Shown: positions 17,073-26,424, counted from the first letter of the stretch. The stretch is DNA of 64,000 bases from JANNNF01 sp963772935 (GCA_963772935.1 CAVYZK010000009.1:992001-1056000), one strand, 5' to 3'. Notes: generated by a model not told the origin, from the letters alone. Program-made: numbers and translations.

Positions 17073-17978
17073 TCAGGTGAGGGACAGGCCCGCACGCGCC
17101 CAGGGCCGCGACACAAGCTGCCCAAGGCTGGACAGTGTGATGAAGGCTGTCCGCAGGTCGGGGCCGCCAAAGCAGAGGTTGGTGGTATAGGGGTCGGGCA
17201 GGTCTATCCGCTCGACCAGCGCGCCATCCGGGGCGATCACCACGATGCCGCCGATCCGCAGGCACGCGATGGCGATGTTGCCGCAGGCCTCGACCGCAAG
17301 GGAATCGTAGCGTTGGAACCCGGGCAATCCTGCGACCAGATCGCCTCCGGTCGGCGACGGCCAGCTTGCGCGCCCCAGCACACCCGGTGCCGTCACCGGG
17401 TAAGACCACAGCCGCCCCGACGAGGTTTCCGCCACATAAAGCGTGCTGCCGTCCGGCGACAGGCCAATGCCGTTTGGCCCGATCAGGGGAAACGCGACCT
17501 CCTGAATCAGGCTGCCATCGGCCTTGGCGTAGTAAACCGCGCCGAAATCCAGTTTGCGGCCCTGACGGTGGCCGTGATCGGTGAAATAGAACCCGCCGTG
17601 CCTGTCAAATACGATATCATTTGGCGCGGCCAACGGCACATCACCGCAGCGATCATACAGCAGGTCAACCGTGCCGGTCTGCGCATCAACGCGCTGGATC
17701 GACCCGCCCTGATTGTCGGGGGCTTTGCCAACGGGCCTCAGGCCATGGGTGTTGTCCCAGGTAAAGCCGCCGTTGTTGCAGACATAAATCGCGCCGTCCG
17801 GGCCAAGCGCCGCACCGTTCGGGCCGCCGCCTGTATCTGCCAGCCGATAACTTTTGCCGCCCACGATCCGCGTCAGACAACCCGCCGCAATCTCGGTCAC
17901 GACAAGGCTGCCGTCTGGCATTACCACCGGCCCTTCCGGGAAAGCCAACCGCTCAGCCAGGATGATCTGCCCGGTCAT
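17073..17978 (-). CDS. SMP-30/gluconolactonase family protein
   Basis: A 301-residue six-bladed propeller of the SMP-30/gluconolactonase/LRE family. The metal-site glutamate is in LAFPEGPVV (residue about 15), APNDIVFD carries the conserved Asn-Asp, and GIGLSPDGSTLYVAET and the later PDGALVERIDLP are typical blade motifs. No signal peptide is present, so it acts in the cytoplasm. It overlaps the HAD phosphatase by ATGA. Family members hydrolyse sugar lactones. A gamma-lactone opened by this enzyme would yield a 4-hydroxy acid, exactly the class of acid that the ligase, kinase and ACAD downstream could use. This connection is inference. Confidence 0.88.
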   Translation of the reverse strand: MTGQIILAERLAFPEGPVVMPDGSLVVTEIAAGCLTRIVGGKSYRLADTGGGPNGAALGPDGAIYVCNNGGFTWDNTHGLRPVGKAPDNQGGSIQRVDAQTGTVDLLYDRCGDVPLAAPNDIVFDRHGGFYFTDHGHRQGRKLDFGAVYYAKADGSLIQEVAFPLIGPNGIGLSPDGSTLYVAETSSGRLWSYPVTAPGVLGRASWPSPTGGDLVAGLPGFQRYDSLAVEACGNIAIACLRIGGIVVIAPDGALVERIDLPDPYTTNLCFGGPDLRTAFITLSSLGQLVSRPWARAGLSLT

Positions 17979-18649
17979 TCTGCCACCCGCGTCAGCGCCA
18001 CATTCAGACAGCGGGCCAGGTCAGCGATCGAGGCGACAAGCACCTCGGGGCTATGGTCGGCAAGCGCGTGTGCATCATAAAACCCATAGCTGACGGCGAT
18101 GGCTGGCATGCCGCAGGCATGCGCGGCGATCACGTCCTGCGGCCCGTCGCCCACATACACCGCATCCGCCGCCCGCGCATTCGCGCGCTCCAGCCCAAGA
18201 AGGATCGGCGCGGGATGGGGTTTGCGCTCCACCGTATCCTCCGCCGTCACGATGGCCACAAAGCTGTCGGGCGGGATGCCCGCCACGCCAAGGTCGATCA
18301 GCGTGCGCTCCAGCCCCTTGTTGGTCACGAGGCTTGGCTTGCGCCCGCTGCGCACCAGTTCGGCGATCAGGTCGGCCACGCCGGGAAAGACCGCGATGTG
18401 GTCGGTGCAGGCCGGATAGGTGTCGCGATAGGCGGCAAACAACTCGTCGGTTTTTTCAGGGGCGACACGGGTGAACAATTCATGCGGGCGCATTGCGAAA
18501 ATATCATGCTCTGGCACACCCGATGGCGGGAAATCGGCGTTCAGCAGGCTGCGAAAGACCCTGCGGTAACACTCGGTCACAGCGGCGCGGGTATCGACCA
18601 GCGTGCCGTCAAGGTCGAACATCACATGGGTCTGCGGGAAATTCTTCAT
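17975..18649 (-). CDS. HAD superfamily phosphatase (phosphoglycolate-phosphatase-like)
   Basis: A 224-residue HAD hydrolase with motif I FDLDGTLVDT (Asp12 nucleophile, Asp14), motif II SLVTNKG, a Lys in ERKPHP, and motif IV YVGDGPQDV. The helical cap between residues about 20 and 85 is of the C1 type. ATG 18649 overlaps the preceding kinase stop (ATGA). It likely removes a phosphate from a small sugar phosphate or phosphoglycolate-like product of the transketolase step, or protects against a dead-end phosphorylated metabolite. Substrate not deducible. Confidence 0.88.
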   Translation of the reverse strand: MKNFPQTHVMFDLDGTLVDTRAAVTECYRRVFRSLLNADFPPSGVPEHDIFAMRPHELFTRVAPEKTDELFAAYRDTYPACTDHIAVFPGVADLIAELVRSGRKPSLVTNKGLERTLIDLGVAGIPPDSFVAIVTAEDTVERKPHPAPILLGLERANARAADAVYVGDGPQDVIAAHACGMPAIAVSYGFYDAHALADHSPEVLVASIADLARCLNVALTRVAE

Positions 18650-20194
18650 GGCGTGCCTTGCGTAAGTCGCGGGGCAAGCAGCGCCGCGCGGTGTTTCCAA
18701 AGGGGGATGAGATCGCGGCCAAGGTCGCGGAACAGCGGATAGGCCGCCGCATATCTGGTCACCCAGACCGGGTCTGGCACGACGGTATCGGCAATGCGCA
18801 CCATGCGAAGGGCCGCTGTTTCGAGGTCTGGATGAAAGCCCGCGTGAACGGCGGCCAGCATGGCCACGCCCAAAGCGCCGGTTTCCTCCACCTCGGGCAG
18901 CAGCAGCGGGCGGTTCATCACGGCGGCGCAAATCTCGCACCAAAGGCGGCTTCGCGCGCCGCCTCCGGTCAGGCGGATATCGGTCACGGGTGCAGAAAGT
19001 GCCGCGTAGCAATCCACCATCGAGAAGGCGACGCCTTCCATCACCGCCCGGATCAGGCTGATCGGGCTGGTCGCCATGTCGAGGCCGAAGACAGAACCGC
19101 GTGCCGTCGGATCATGGCGTGGGGCCGTCATGCCGGAGGTGCCGAAATAGGGATGCACGATCAGGCCATCGGCCACTGGCGGCAAGGTGCGCGCCTCGGC
19201 CTCGATGCGGGCAAAGACGGTGGGGTCATCGGCCGGGAAATCGGTCTGACCAAAGGCTTGCAATGCCCAATCAAGACACAGCGACCCGCCGCCTGTGTTC
19301 GACATCAGCCGCTGCCAGCGCCCGCCCGGCATCAGAAACAGAAAGCCCACGTTGCGCGGCTCCAGCAAAGGCGCGTCGATGGTAAGATTGTTCATGAAGC
19401 TGGTGCCGATCACCGTCACCGCCTGCCCCGGTGCCAAGGCGCCGACGCCAATGGCCGCAGCGACGGCATCACCTGCGCCAGTGACGACCGGGGTGCCCGC
19501 CGCAAGGCCCGTCAAGGCGGCAGCCTCTGCAGTGATGCGCCCGACCAGATCGCCCGTCGCCAGAACAGGGGCCAGACAACGCGCGATGTCCGCCACGCCT
19601 GCCAGTGCCAACAGGTCGGGCGAAACACAGCGGTTGCGGATATCGCAGGGAAAGAACGACAGGTCAGATTGGTCGGTGGCGATGACGCCGGTCAGGCGGA
19701 AGTTGATGTAATCTTTGGCACAAAACACGGTGGAAATTCTGGGCATAGCGCTGCGGATCGTGCGATTTCAGCCACGACAGCAGAACCAAAGGCAGGCCGG
19801 GGATCGGCGCATTGCCGCAAATGTCGAACATCGCCTCGTCGCGGCCATCGTCATGCCAGTCGGCCAACAGCCCAGCCGCCCGGGCGTCGGGCCATGCCAC
19901 GGCGCGGCCCAGCGGGTGCCCGGCTGCATCCAGTGTCCACAGCCCGCCCATATGACCGCTGACGCCGATGGCCGCGATCTCGGACGGGTCGATCCCCGCC
20001 TTGCCTATCGCCTCGCGGATCGTTTCGGCCACGGCGGCGAAGGTCAGGTCCATGTCCTCCTCGTGCCAGTCCGGATGCGGGTGGAAGACCGGAGTCTGAC
20101 GCCGCGCCGTCGCCAGCGCCTCGCCGGTTTCGGCCCGCAGAACCACGGTCTTTGTGGCCGTCGTGCCCTTGTCTATGCCCAGAACATAGGTCAT
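18646..20194 (-). pseudogene. FGGY carbohydrate kinase, split by one extra base
   Basis: Two frames together make a complete 515-residue FGGY kinase. The N-terminal part starts at ATG 20194 (YVLGIDKGTTATKTVVL, then GVSGHMGGLWTLD). The C-terminal part begins at about 19740 (RISTVFCAKDYINFRL) and includes VTVIGTSFMNN and LTGGGARSRLWCEICAAVM. The frames meet at the GGG at 19741-19743; removing one base gives a continuous protein of normal length. Both ends have ATGA overlaps with neighbours, so the gene is positioned as a functional member of the operon. The shift is probably a sequence error. It is a paralogue of the next kinase and phosphorylates a ketose or polyol of unknown identity. Confidence 0.88.
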
Positions 20195-21753
20195 GCGGCC
20201 CCTCCATCGGCGAGTGTCGCCCGGGCGGCGGAGTGGCGGCGGTACACGTCGCGGGCCGCGCAATAGAGGCTGAACCAGCCATCATATTCGGCCTGCGCGA
20301 TGGGATCGGGCGTGTAACGTGCGGCTGTCCGGGTTGTCTGCGCGACTGCCGTTTCCAGATCCGGCCAAAGTCCGGTTGCGGCCCCGGCCAGCAAGGCCAC
20401 ACCCAGCGCGCCGGATTCCTGCGCCTCTGACACCTCAATGGGCAGGCCGCACACATCGGCGAACATCTGTGCCCAGAACGGGCTGCGGCTGCCGCCTCCG
20501 GTCAGGATCAGGCTCGTGGCCTCGCCCTGCATCGCGGCAAAACAATCGCGGGTGGCATAGCACATCGCCTCATAAACCGCGCGCAACAGGTGGTCGCGGG
20601 TGGTATGGCTGCCCATTCCGAAGAACACGCCCCGCGCCTGCGCGTCAAAGAATGGCGCGAGCACACCGCTGCCATTGACATAGGGCAACATGACGACGCC
20701 GCCCGCGCCGCGCGGTATCGCCTTGGCGCTTGCCTCCATCGCGTCAAAATCCCACGCGCCATCGGGGTGTTTCGGCCCGCCGAACCGGTCGAGAAACCAA
20801 TCCATCGTGATGGTGCCGGATGTGTTGGGCAATATCCGCAGATAGCGGGCGAACGGCATGGCGAAAAGGAAGCCCAGCCCCTCGGGCGCGCGATCCGGCC
20901 CCGTCAGAACCCGGCTGTTGAGGCAACTGGTCCCCAGCACCGTCACCGATTGACCGGGCAGGATGCAGCCTACCCCAAGCGCATTGGCAGGCGCATCGCC
21001 AAGGCCGACAATGACCGGAGTACCCGCAACCAGACCGGTTTGGGCCGCGGCCTCGCTTGAGACAACGCCCGCCACATCGCCCGATTCCAGCATGGGGGGG
21101 AGTTTGCGGGTCCACTCACCAGCGCCGCACAGGCGCAGGATATCGGGCGAATGGCGGCGCGCATCAATGTCACCGGGCACGAAGGACACGTCGGACGGAT
21201 CGGTCGCAATCGCCCCGGTCAGCCGAAAGCGCAGGTAGTCCTTGGCACACAGAACAACCGACGCATTCGCCGCGACGGCAGGTTCATGCCGCGACAGCCA
21301 CGCCAGCAGCATGACCGTGATACCCGGCATCAGGCCGTTGCCCGAAATGTCGAAGACCTTGGTCAGAATGCCCGCCTGCTCCAACGCCATCTGTTCGGCT
21401 TGCGCCCGCGAGTCTGGCCAGCAGATCGCGTTTCTCAACGGCTTGCCGTCAGCATCCAGAACCCAGGCCCCCCCCATGTGACCGGCAATACCGATGCCCT
21501 TGATCGCCTGCGGTGCCACACCTGCCGCAGCAACGGCGTCACGGATGGCGGCGGCACACAGCGACCATGTGGTTTCGGGGTCTTCCTCATGCCAGCCGGG
21601 ATGGGGGTGCAGCACCTCGACACGACGCTGACCCTGACCGCAGGACCGGCCAGCAGCATCAAAGACCACGGCCTTGATGACCGATGTGCCTTTGTCGATG
21701 CCAATGACAAAACTGCCATCTGCGGTCATGCCTGAGGTGCCATCTGTGGTCAT
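20191..21753 (-). CDS. FGGY family carbohydrate kinase
   Basis: A 520-residue FGGY kinase: ATP-site motif GIDKGTSVIKAVVFD near the start, GIAGHMGGAWVLD, CWPDSRAQ, VTVLGTSCLNS and the C-terminal LTGGGSRSPFWAQMFADV with GALGVALLAG. ATG 21729 (residue 9) is an alternative start. It lies 8 bp after the transporter ATPase. It and the following kinase are clearly related to each other, so the operon carries a tandem pair. Homology places it near xylulokinase/erythritol-kinase/apulose-kinase types, and the split transketolase in the operon suggests a ketose substrate. Confidence 0.92.
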   Translation of the reverse strand: MTTDGTSGMTADGSFVIGIDKGTSVIKAVVFDAAGRSCGQGQRRVEVLHPHPGWHEEDPETTWSLCAAAIRDAVAAAGVAPQAIKGIGIAGHMGGAWVLDADGKPLRNAICWPDSRAQAEQMALEQAGILTKVFDISGNGLMPGITVMLLAWLSRHEPAVAANASVVLCAKDYLRFRLTGAIATDPSDVSFVPGDIDARRHSPDILRLCGAGEWTRKLPPMLESGDVAGVVSSEAAAQTGLVAGTPVIVGLGDAPANALGVGCILPGQSVTVLGTSCLNSRVLTGPDRAPEGLGFLFAMPFARYLRILPNTSGTITMDWFLDRFGGPKHPDGAWDFDAMEASAKAIPRGAGGVVMLPYVNGSGVLAPFFDAQARGVFFGMGSHTTRDHLLRAVYEAMCYATRDCFAAMQGEATSLILTGGGSRSPFWAQMFADVCGLPIEVSEAQESGALGVALLAGAATGLWPDLETAVAQTTRTAARYTPDPIAQAEYDGWFSLYCAARDVYRRHSAARATLADGGAA

Positions 21754-21761
21754 GTTCAGCC

Positions 21762-22922
21762 TCAGACCGAAAGTGCTGCGGCTTGCACGAGGGTGGCTGC
21801 CGGAACGGCAAGGCGGCTGGCAAAGCGCCGGGTTTCCTGCGTGTCCGGGTCAAAGAAGAACAGGGCGTTGGCGTCGATCACCACATCAACCGGTTCATCA
21901 ATGGCAAAATCACGGTCATGCGGCACAAGGGCCTGCACCGTGGCGCTGCCGATCTGCACCGTCACCAGAAGCGCGTCGCCCAACTGTTCAGACACGTACA
22001 CCTTGCCGCGCACGCGCATCCCGTCTGGCGCATCGCTGGCACCGGCGCGGCGCACATCAACGCCACTGGGGCGCGCGCCGACCAGAAGCCGGGCGTCACG
22101 GCTGATCATGTCACGCACCGATGCGGGCAAGGTCACAGCCTCGCCGCCAAACTGCCCGGTGAACGCAGCCCCTTCGCTCACATGGTCGATAGCGAACAGG
22201 TTCATCGAATGAAGGCCAAAAAACTGCGCCACGAACGCATTGACCGGCCGATTGTGGATATCATCCGGCGTGCCGACCTGCTGCAACTGGCCCTCGCGCA
22301 TCAGGGCGAGGCGGTCTGTCATCGTCATCGCCTCGATGGGATCATGCGTCACGATCACCGAGGTGGTGCCAAGCGAGCGTTGCAGGCGCTTCAACTCGCC
22401 CCGCAAGCGGGCGCGCAGCAGTGTGTCGAGATGGGCAATCGGTTCATCCAGACACAACAGGTTCGGTCGGCGCACCAAGGCGCGGGCAATGGCGACGCGC
22501 TGTTGCTGGCCGCCCGACATTTGCGAGGCCCGCCGGTCGATCAGATGGGCGATGTTGAGCATCTGCGCCACATCTTCGACGGCGGCTGCGATCTGGGCCT
22601 TCGGCATGCCCGCGATCTTCAGCGGATAGGATATGTTCTGCCGCGCCGTCATATGCGGGTAAAGCGCGTTCTGTTCAAACACCATCGCGATGTTGCGCTG
22701 TTGCGGGGTCTTGTCTTCGACCGGCACCCCATCAAACAGGATCGCGCCAGAGGTGGGCTTCTCCAGCCCGGCAAGCATCCGCAGGACCGATGTTTTGCCA
22801 GACCCGGACGGGCCAAGCAGGCCGAAAAACTCACCATCCTCGATAGCAAAGCTGACGTCACGCACCGCATGGACGACACCGCCGTAGGACTTCACAAGAT
22901 TGGTCAGGGTGACTGAAGCCAT
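21762..22922 (-). CDS. Sugar ABC transporter ATP-binding protein (MalK/UgpC type)
   Basis: A 386-residue MalK-like ATPase: Walker A GPSGSGKTS (37-45), Q-loop MVFEQNALYPHMT, signature QMSGGQQQRVAIARAL, Walker B NLLCLDEPIAHLD and H-loop VIVTHDP. The D-loop context IAHLD differs from the family's usual LSNLD. The C-terminal regulatory domain contains VGARPSGVDV and VDVVIDANALFFFDPDT. It lies 12 bp after the second permease. It would energise uptake of the sugar-like substrate delivered by the binding protein at 24853. Confidence 0.95.
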   Translation of the reverse strand: MASVTLTNLVKSYGGVVHAVRDVSFAIEDGEFFGLLGPSGSGKTSVLRMLAGLEKPTSGAILFDGVPVEDKTPQQRNIAMVFEQNALYPHMTARQNISYPLKIAGMPKAQIAAAVEDVAQMLNIAHLIDRRASQMSGGQQQRVAIARALVRRPNLLCLDEPIAHLDTLLRARLRGELKRLQRSLGTTSVIVTHDPIEAMTMTDRLALMREGQLQQVGTPDDIHNRPVNAFVAQFFGLHSMNLFAIDHVSEGAAFTGQFGGEAVTLPASVRDMISRDARLLVGARPSGVDVRRAGASDAPDGMRVRGKVYVSEQLGDALLVTVQIGSATVQALVPHDRDFAIDEPVDVVIDANALFFFDPDTQETRRFASRLAVPAATLVQAAALSV

Positions 22923-22934
22923 GACAGATACTCC

Positions 22935-23780
22935 TTATCGGCCGCCGAGTTCGACGGAAAAGCTGCGGATCAGCGCGCGCTGCATGTAGAAGGAAATGAT
23001 CAGCAAGGGGCCAATCGCGACGATGCCGATGGCACCAAGCTGGCCCCAGTTCGGCTGCTGGAACAGAAAGAAGCTGGCAAGCGCCTTGGGCAGGGTGATG
23101 ACCTTTTCGCCCGTGAGGACGAGGGCGAACAGAAACTCGTTCCACGCAAAGATCATCGACAGAATGCCCGCGGTCAGAACGCCGGGTGTCGAGAGGGGCA
23201 ACAGAATGTCCCAGAACAGGCGATACCAGGGGGCGCCGTCGATCCTTGCGGCCTCCTCATAGCTTTTGGGGATCTGGCGCAGAAATTCGGACAGCAGCCA
23301 GATCACGAGCGGCAGGTTCATGAAGGTGTAGATCAGGATCAGGCCAGCATAGGTGTCGAACAGCGAAAACTGCTGAAACATCAGATAGAAGCCGATCACC
23401 GGCACGATGGGCGGCATCATCCGAAGCGACAGGATGGTAAAGCTCAACTGGCCATGCGGCGGAAAACGGCGGGCAAGCGCATAGGCCGCCGGATAGCCCA
23501 GGATAAGGCAGAACGCGGTCGAAATGGACGAGACGATCAGGCTGTCGATGATCCCCTTGCCACCGCCAATCGCCCAACCCTTGGAGAAATTCTCCAGCGT
23601 GGCGTCGGCGGGCAAGATTGTCGGCGGGCTGACGAACAGTTCGGTGTAGGGTTTGAACGCAGTGATCAACAGCCAGATCAGCGGTGCGAGGAACAACAGC
23701 AGCAGCAATGTCATCACGACATGGCGCAGGATCGGGCTTAGCCGCTCGGCCACCGAAAGTTTTGGGGACAAGGTGGTCAT
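22935..23780 (-). CDS. Sugar ABC transporter permease (MalG type)
   Basis: A 281-residue inner-membrane protein with six predicted membrane segments: the first at about residues 20-40 (VVMTLLLLLFLAPLIWLLIT), then five with the CUT1 pattern. The EAA loop that contacts the ATPase reads EAARIDGAPWYRLFWDILLP and GIL follows after the loop. ATG 23780 overlaps the upstream permease stop (ATGA). Together with the MalF-type partner it forms the translocation pore. Confidence 0.95.
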   Translation of the reverse strand: MTTLSPKLSVAERLSPILRHVVMTLLLLLFLAPLIWLLITAFKPYTELFVSPPTILPADATLENFSKGWAIGGGKGIIDSLIVSSISTAFCLILGYPAAYALARRFPPHGQLSFTILSLRMMPPIVPVIGFYLMFQQFSLFDTYAGLILIYTFMNLPLVIWLLSEFLRQIPKSYEEAARIDGAPWYRLFWDILLPLSTPGVLTAGILSMIFAWNEFLFALVLTGEKVITLPKALASFFLFQQPNWGQLGAIGIVAIGPLLIISFYMQRALIRSFSVELGGR

Positions 23781-24757
23781 GCGGCGACCCTTTCGATTTT
23801 CACGGGTGGCAGTTCGGACCCACTGGCCCGGCCTCGCCTGCGCACCATGGCCAGGATCGCCATGGTGCCGACGGTCAGCAACACCAGTTGGACAATGCTC
23901 AACGCACCAGCGAGGCCAAAATCAAAGCGGCCAAAGCCCATGTCATAGGTGTAATAGGCAAGGTTCTGCGTGCTGGTGCCCGGCCCCCCTTTGGTCAGGA
24001 TGTAGACCACGTCGAACACCTTGAAGCTGTCGATAAAGCGCAAGACGAAAGCGACGGTCATGTAGGGGATCAGCATCGGCAGCACGATATGCACAAAGGT
24101 CTGCCAGCGGTTTGACCCATCAACCCGTGCGGCCTCGAATATACGGTTCGGGATAGAGCGCAGACCCGCCAGCAGCACGACCATCACAAAAGGCGTCCAC
24201 TGCCAGATATCGACCAGCACGATGGTCGGCAGCGCCCAATCCGGCGATTGGGCCCAGGCGGGCGGTTGAAACCCCATGCCCCGCAACAGCGCATTCAGCG
24301 GCCCATAGATCGGGTTCAGAAACAGGTTCCACGCAAATCCCACCACAATCGGTGCCAGCATCATGGGGATCAGGAACAGCGAGGCATAAATCTCACGCCC
24401 TCGGGACAGGCCGTTCAGTAGCAGCGCCAGACCCATGCCAAGCGCGATCTGCAACGGGACGGCGACCAACGCGAAGATCAGGGTGATCGACAGGCTCGAC
24501 CAGAACCGGCTGCTGGAAAAGATGCGGCGGAAATTGCCAAGGCCGACCCATTCGGTCGGAATCGGGATCGCCAGTTGATACGAGGTGAAGGACGCATAAA
24601 GCAGATAGGCAAAGGGCCAGATCGACAACACGCCAAGAAATATCAGGGCGGGCCCCAACAGCATCAGCGTGGCGCGACGTTCCGCACGAGTGTGGCGGAC
24701 GGTCGCCGCAGAGTCTTTTGGCCGGGAACTGACCCGGATCGTGACAGGAGACGTCAT
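23777..24757 (-). CDS. Sugar ABC transporter permease (MalF type)
   Basis: A 326-residue CUT1 permease with six membrane segments: the first near residue 36 (LMLLGPALIFLGVLSIWPFA), the EAA loop EAARVDGSNRWQTFVHIVLP and the C-terminal LAGALSIVQLVLLTVG. The start at 24757 (MTSPVTIRV) was chosen because AAAGG precedes it at good spacing; an ATG at 24796 would add 13 residues without a site. It is 95 bp from the binding-protein gene, and the gap holds a hairpin likely to set the ratio of binding protein to permease. Confidence 0.94.
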   Translation of the reverse strand: MTSPVTIRVSSRPKDSAATVRHTRAERRATLMLLGPALIFLGVLSIWPFAYLLYASFTSYQLAIPIPTEWVGLGNFRRIFSSSRFWSSLSITLIFALVAVPLQIALGMGLALLLNGLSRGREIYASLFLIPMMLAPIVVGFAWNLFLNPIYGPLNALLRGMGFQPPAWAQSPDWALPTIVLVDIWQWTPFVMVVLLAGLRSIPNRIFEAARVDGSNRWQTFVHIVLPMLIPYMTVAFVLRFIDSFKVFDVVYILTKGGPGTSTQNLAYYTYDMGFGRFDFGLAGALSIVQLVLLTVGTMAILAMVRRRGRASGSELPPVKIERVAA

Positions 24758-24812
24758 GACTGCGCCTTTGTGAAAGATGGGCTTTTGCCGCGCCACACAG
24801 CAGCGACCATGT

Positions 24813-24839
24813 ACGGCAGGAGCACAAGGCCCCTGCCGT
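24813..24839 (-). promoter_or_regulatory. Intercistronic hairpin between binding protein and permease
   Basis: Perfect 8-bp stem (24813-24820 with 24832-24839, 11-nt loop) 13 bp past the binding-protein stop. No T-tract follows on the minus strand, so it more likely stabilises the upstream mRNA or attenuates read-through than ends transcription fully. Similar hairpins follow both other binding-protein genes in the window. Confidence 0.5.
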
Positions 24840-24852
24840 CTGTAGCGTCAGA

Positions 24853-26346
24853 TCAGGTCCAGTAGCCGTTCGCGATCATGCGGTCACGATACTCGTTGTG
24901 ATGCGCAATCTGGCGATCCCGACCATAGGTCTCGGTCGTTTCCTCGAACTCGACGGTCATCGCCTGCAACGCCTCCTCCGGGGTCGCCTCGCCGGTGATG
25001 GCGCGCTGCACGTGCTGGATGATCGACCCGAGATAGCGGTTGGTGCCGGGGATCGAGATATCCAGATAGCACTTCGGGTTCGACAGCGTGTCCTTGCAGG
25101 CAGCGGCGAAGTTGTCGGCAAAGCCCGACGCCGACTGCAACGGGAAGGTAGACTTCGGATCGTTGAACATGCTCATGCGCCACGGGTCCATCAGCGACTG
25201 CGCAAAGGTTTCCGCAACCCAGCGGTTCGCATTGGCCGATTGCTGCAACCATGCGATGGCCGCAAAGGCACCCTTGGGGTTCTTGGAATTCTTGGCGATC
25301 CCCATCGCACGGCCATAGGGCAGCACGGTGACTTCACCAAAGCTGCGGGTGCATTTGATCTTTTCCGCAATCTTGGAAATCGACGCATCCGACGCGCCCT
25401 TGGGCATGTCCGTCCACCAGTTGGCCTGCGCGATCCGGCCATCAAAGAACGCCTGCCGTCCAACATCCCACGGCATCGACGCGGCAAGGTCCGCCGGCAT
25501 GAAGGCCGAGATTTCCTTGTAGCGGCGCAGCGCCTCGATGGCGGTTTCGGTAACCAGCGTCGGCTTCATCTGGTCATCGAACAACTGGCCGTACCGCTCG
25601 CCTTTTTCGGCACCAAGCTGGACGAGTTGGTTGATGAAGAACGCGTAGACGAAATAGTTGGTCACCTCGACCGCGCCATACAGGTTGCTGTCGGGACGCG
25701 TGAAGAATTCGGCCGTGTCGCGGTACTGCTCATAGGTCTTGGGTGCGGCAAGGTCATAACCGTACTTGGCCTTGAACGCGGCCATTTCTGCGGCGTCTTC
25801 AAACAGGTCGGCACGGTAGGTTTCGACGAACATGTCGCCGTCAATCATCACACCGACCAGTTTGCCGTCGTAATGGTTCAGCAACTGGAACGGCTTGGCG
25901 ATGTCATCGAAATTCAGCTCTGCCAGCGTACCGACCTCTTCCAGCGGGGTCAGGAACGGCCCGAAATCCCCAGTGAAATTCGGCCAGAAATCAAACGCGT
26001 CAAAGCGGGCTTCTTCCTGCTGCAAGGCCAGCAGGTTCTGGTCATACATATTGCCCAAAGGATAGGAGGCAAACGTCACCTCAAGCCCGGTCGCTGCCTT
26101 GAATTCAGGCGCGAAGGTTTCCAGAATCGGCGTGAAAGCCCCGCTGTCCAGACCGACCGTGACCTTGCCTTCCGCCTGTGCGGTGGCGCTGAGAACACCC
26201 GAAAAGGTCCCCAAAGTGGCCACGGCCCCGAAGGCTGTGCCGCGCTTCAAAAGTTCGCGCCGCGAGATCAGCCCCGCGGTATCCATGCTTGAAAGCCTGT
26301 CCAGCGCGAAGTCCTCTACACCCGGACGTTTCGTCAATTTAATCAT
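24853..26346 (-). CDS. Extracellular sugar-binding protein (family 1), TAT-exported
   Basis: The 497-residue protein is a type 1 ABC solute-binding protein. Its N-terminus has a twin-arginine signal (SRRELLKRG, Arg29-Arg30) and a hydrophobic region ending in ATAQA near residue 58. The signal is preceded by a long polar stretch, as usual for TAT substrates. The body shows LEVTFASYPLGNMYDQNL, DAFDFWPNFTGD and GAFAAIAWLQQS. ATG 26346 is supported by the strong site GGAGGA seven bases upstream. It is the first gene of the large operon. Export in folded form hints at a cofactor or metal, or may be habit of the lineage. Confidence 0.93.
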   Translation of the reverse strand: MIKLTKRPGVEDFALDRLSSMDTAGLISRRELLKRGTAFGAVATLGTFSGVLSATAQAEGKVTVGLDSGAFTPILETFAPEFKAATGLEVTFASYPLGNMYDQNLLALQQEEARFDAFDFWPNFTGDFGPFLTPLEEVGTLAELNFDDIAKPFQLLNHYDGKLVGVMIDGDMFVETYRADLFEDAAEMAAFKAKYGYDLAAPKTYEQYRDTAEFFTRPDSNLYGAVEVTNYFVYAFFINQLVQLGAEKGERYGQLFDDQMKPTLVTETAIEALRRYKEISAFMPADLAASMPWDVGRQAFFDGRIAQANWWTDMPKGASDASISKIAEKIKCTRSFGEVTVLPYGRAMGIAKNSKNPKGAFAAIAWLQQSANANRWVAETFAQSLMDPWRMSMFNDPKSTFPLQSASGFADNFAAACKDTLSNPKCYLDISIPGTNRYLGSIIQHVQRAITGEATPEEALQAMTVEFEETTETYGRDRQIAHHNEYRDRMIANGYWT

Positions 26347-26424
26347 TTGATCCTCCTCCCAAAGTGCGGTCACTCCCGCTGTGCGACTGATCTGATCTGC
26401 TACATTCCTCCAAATGAAACACAG

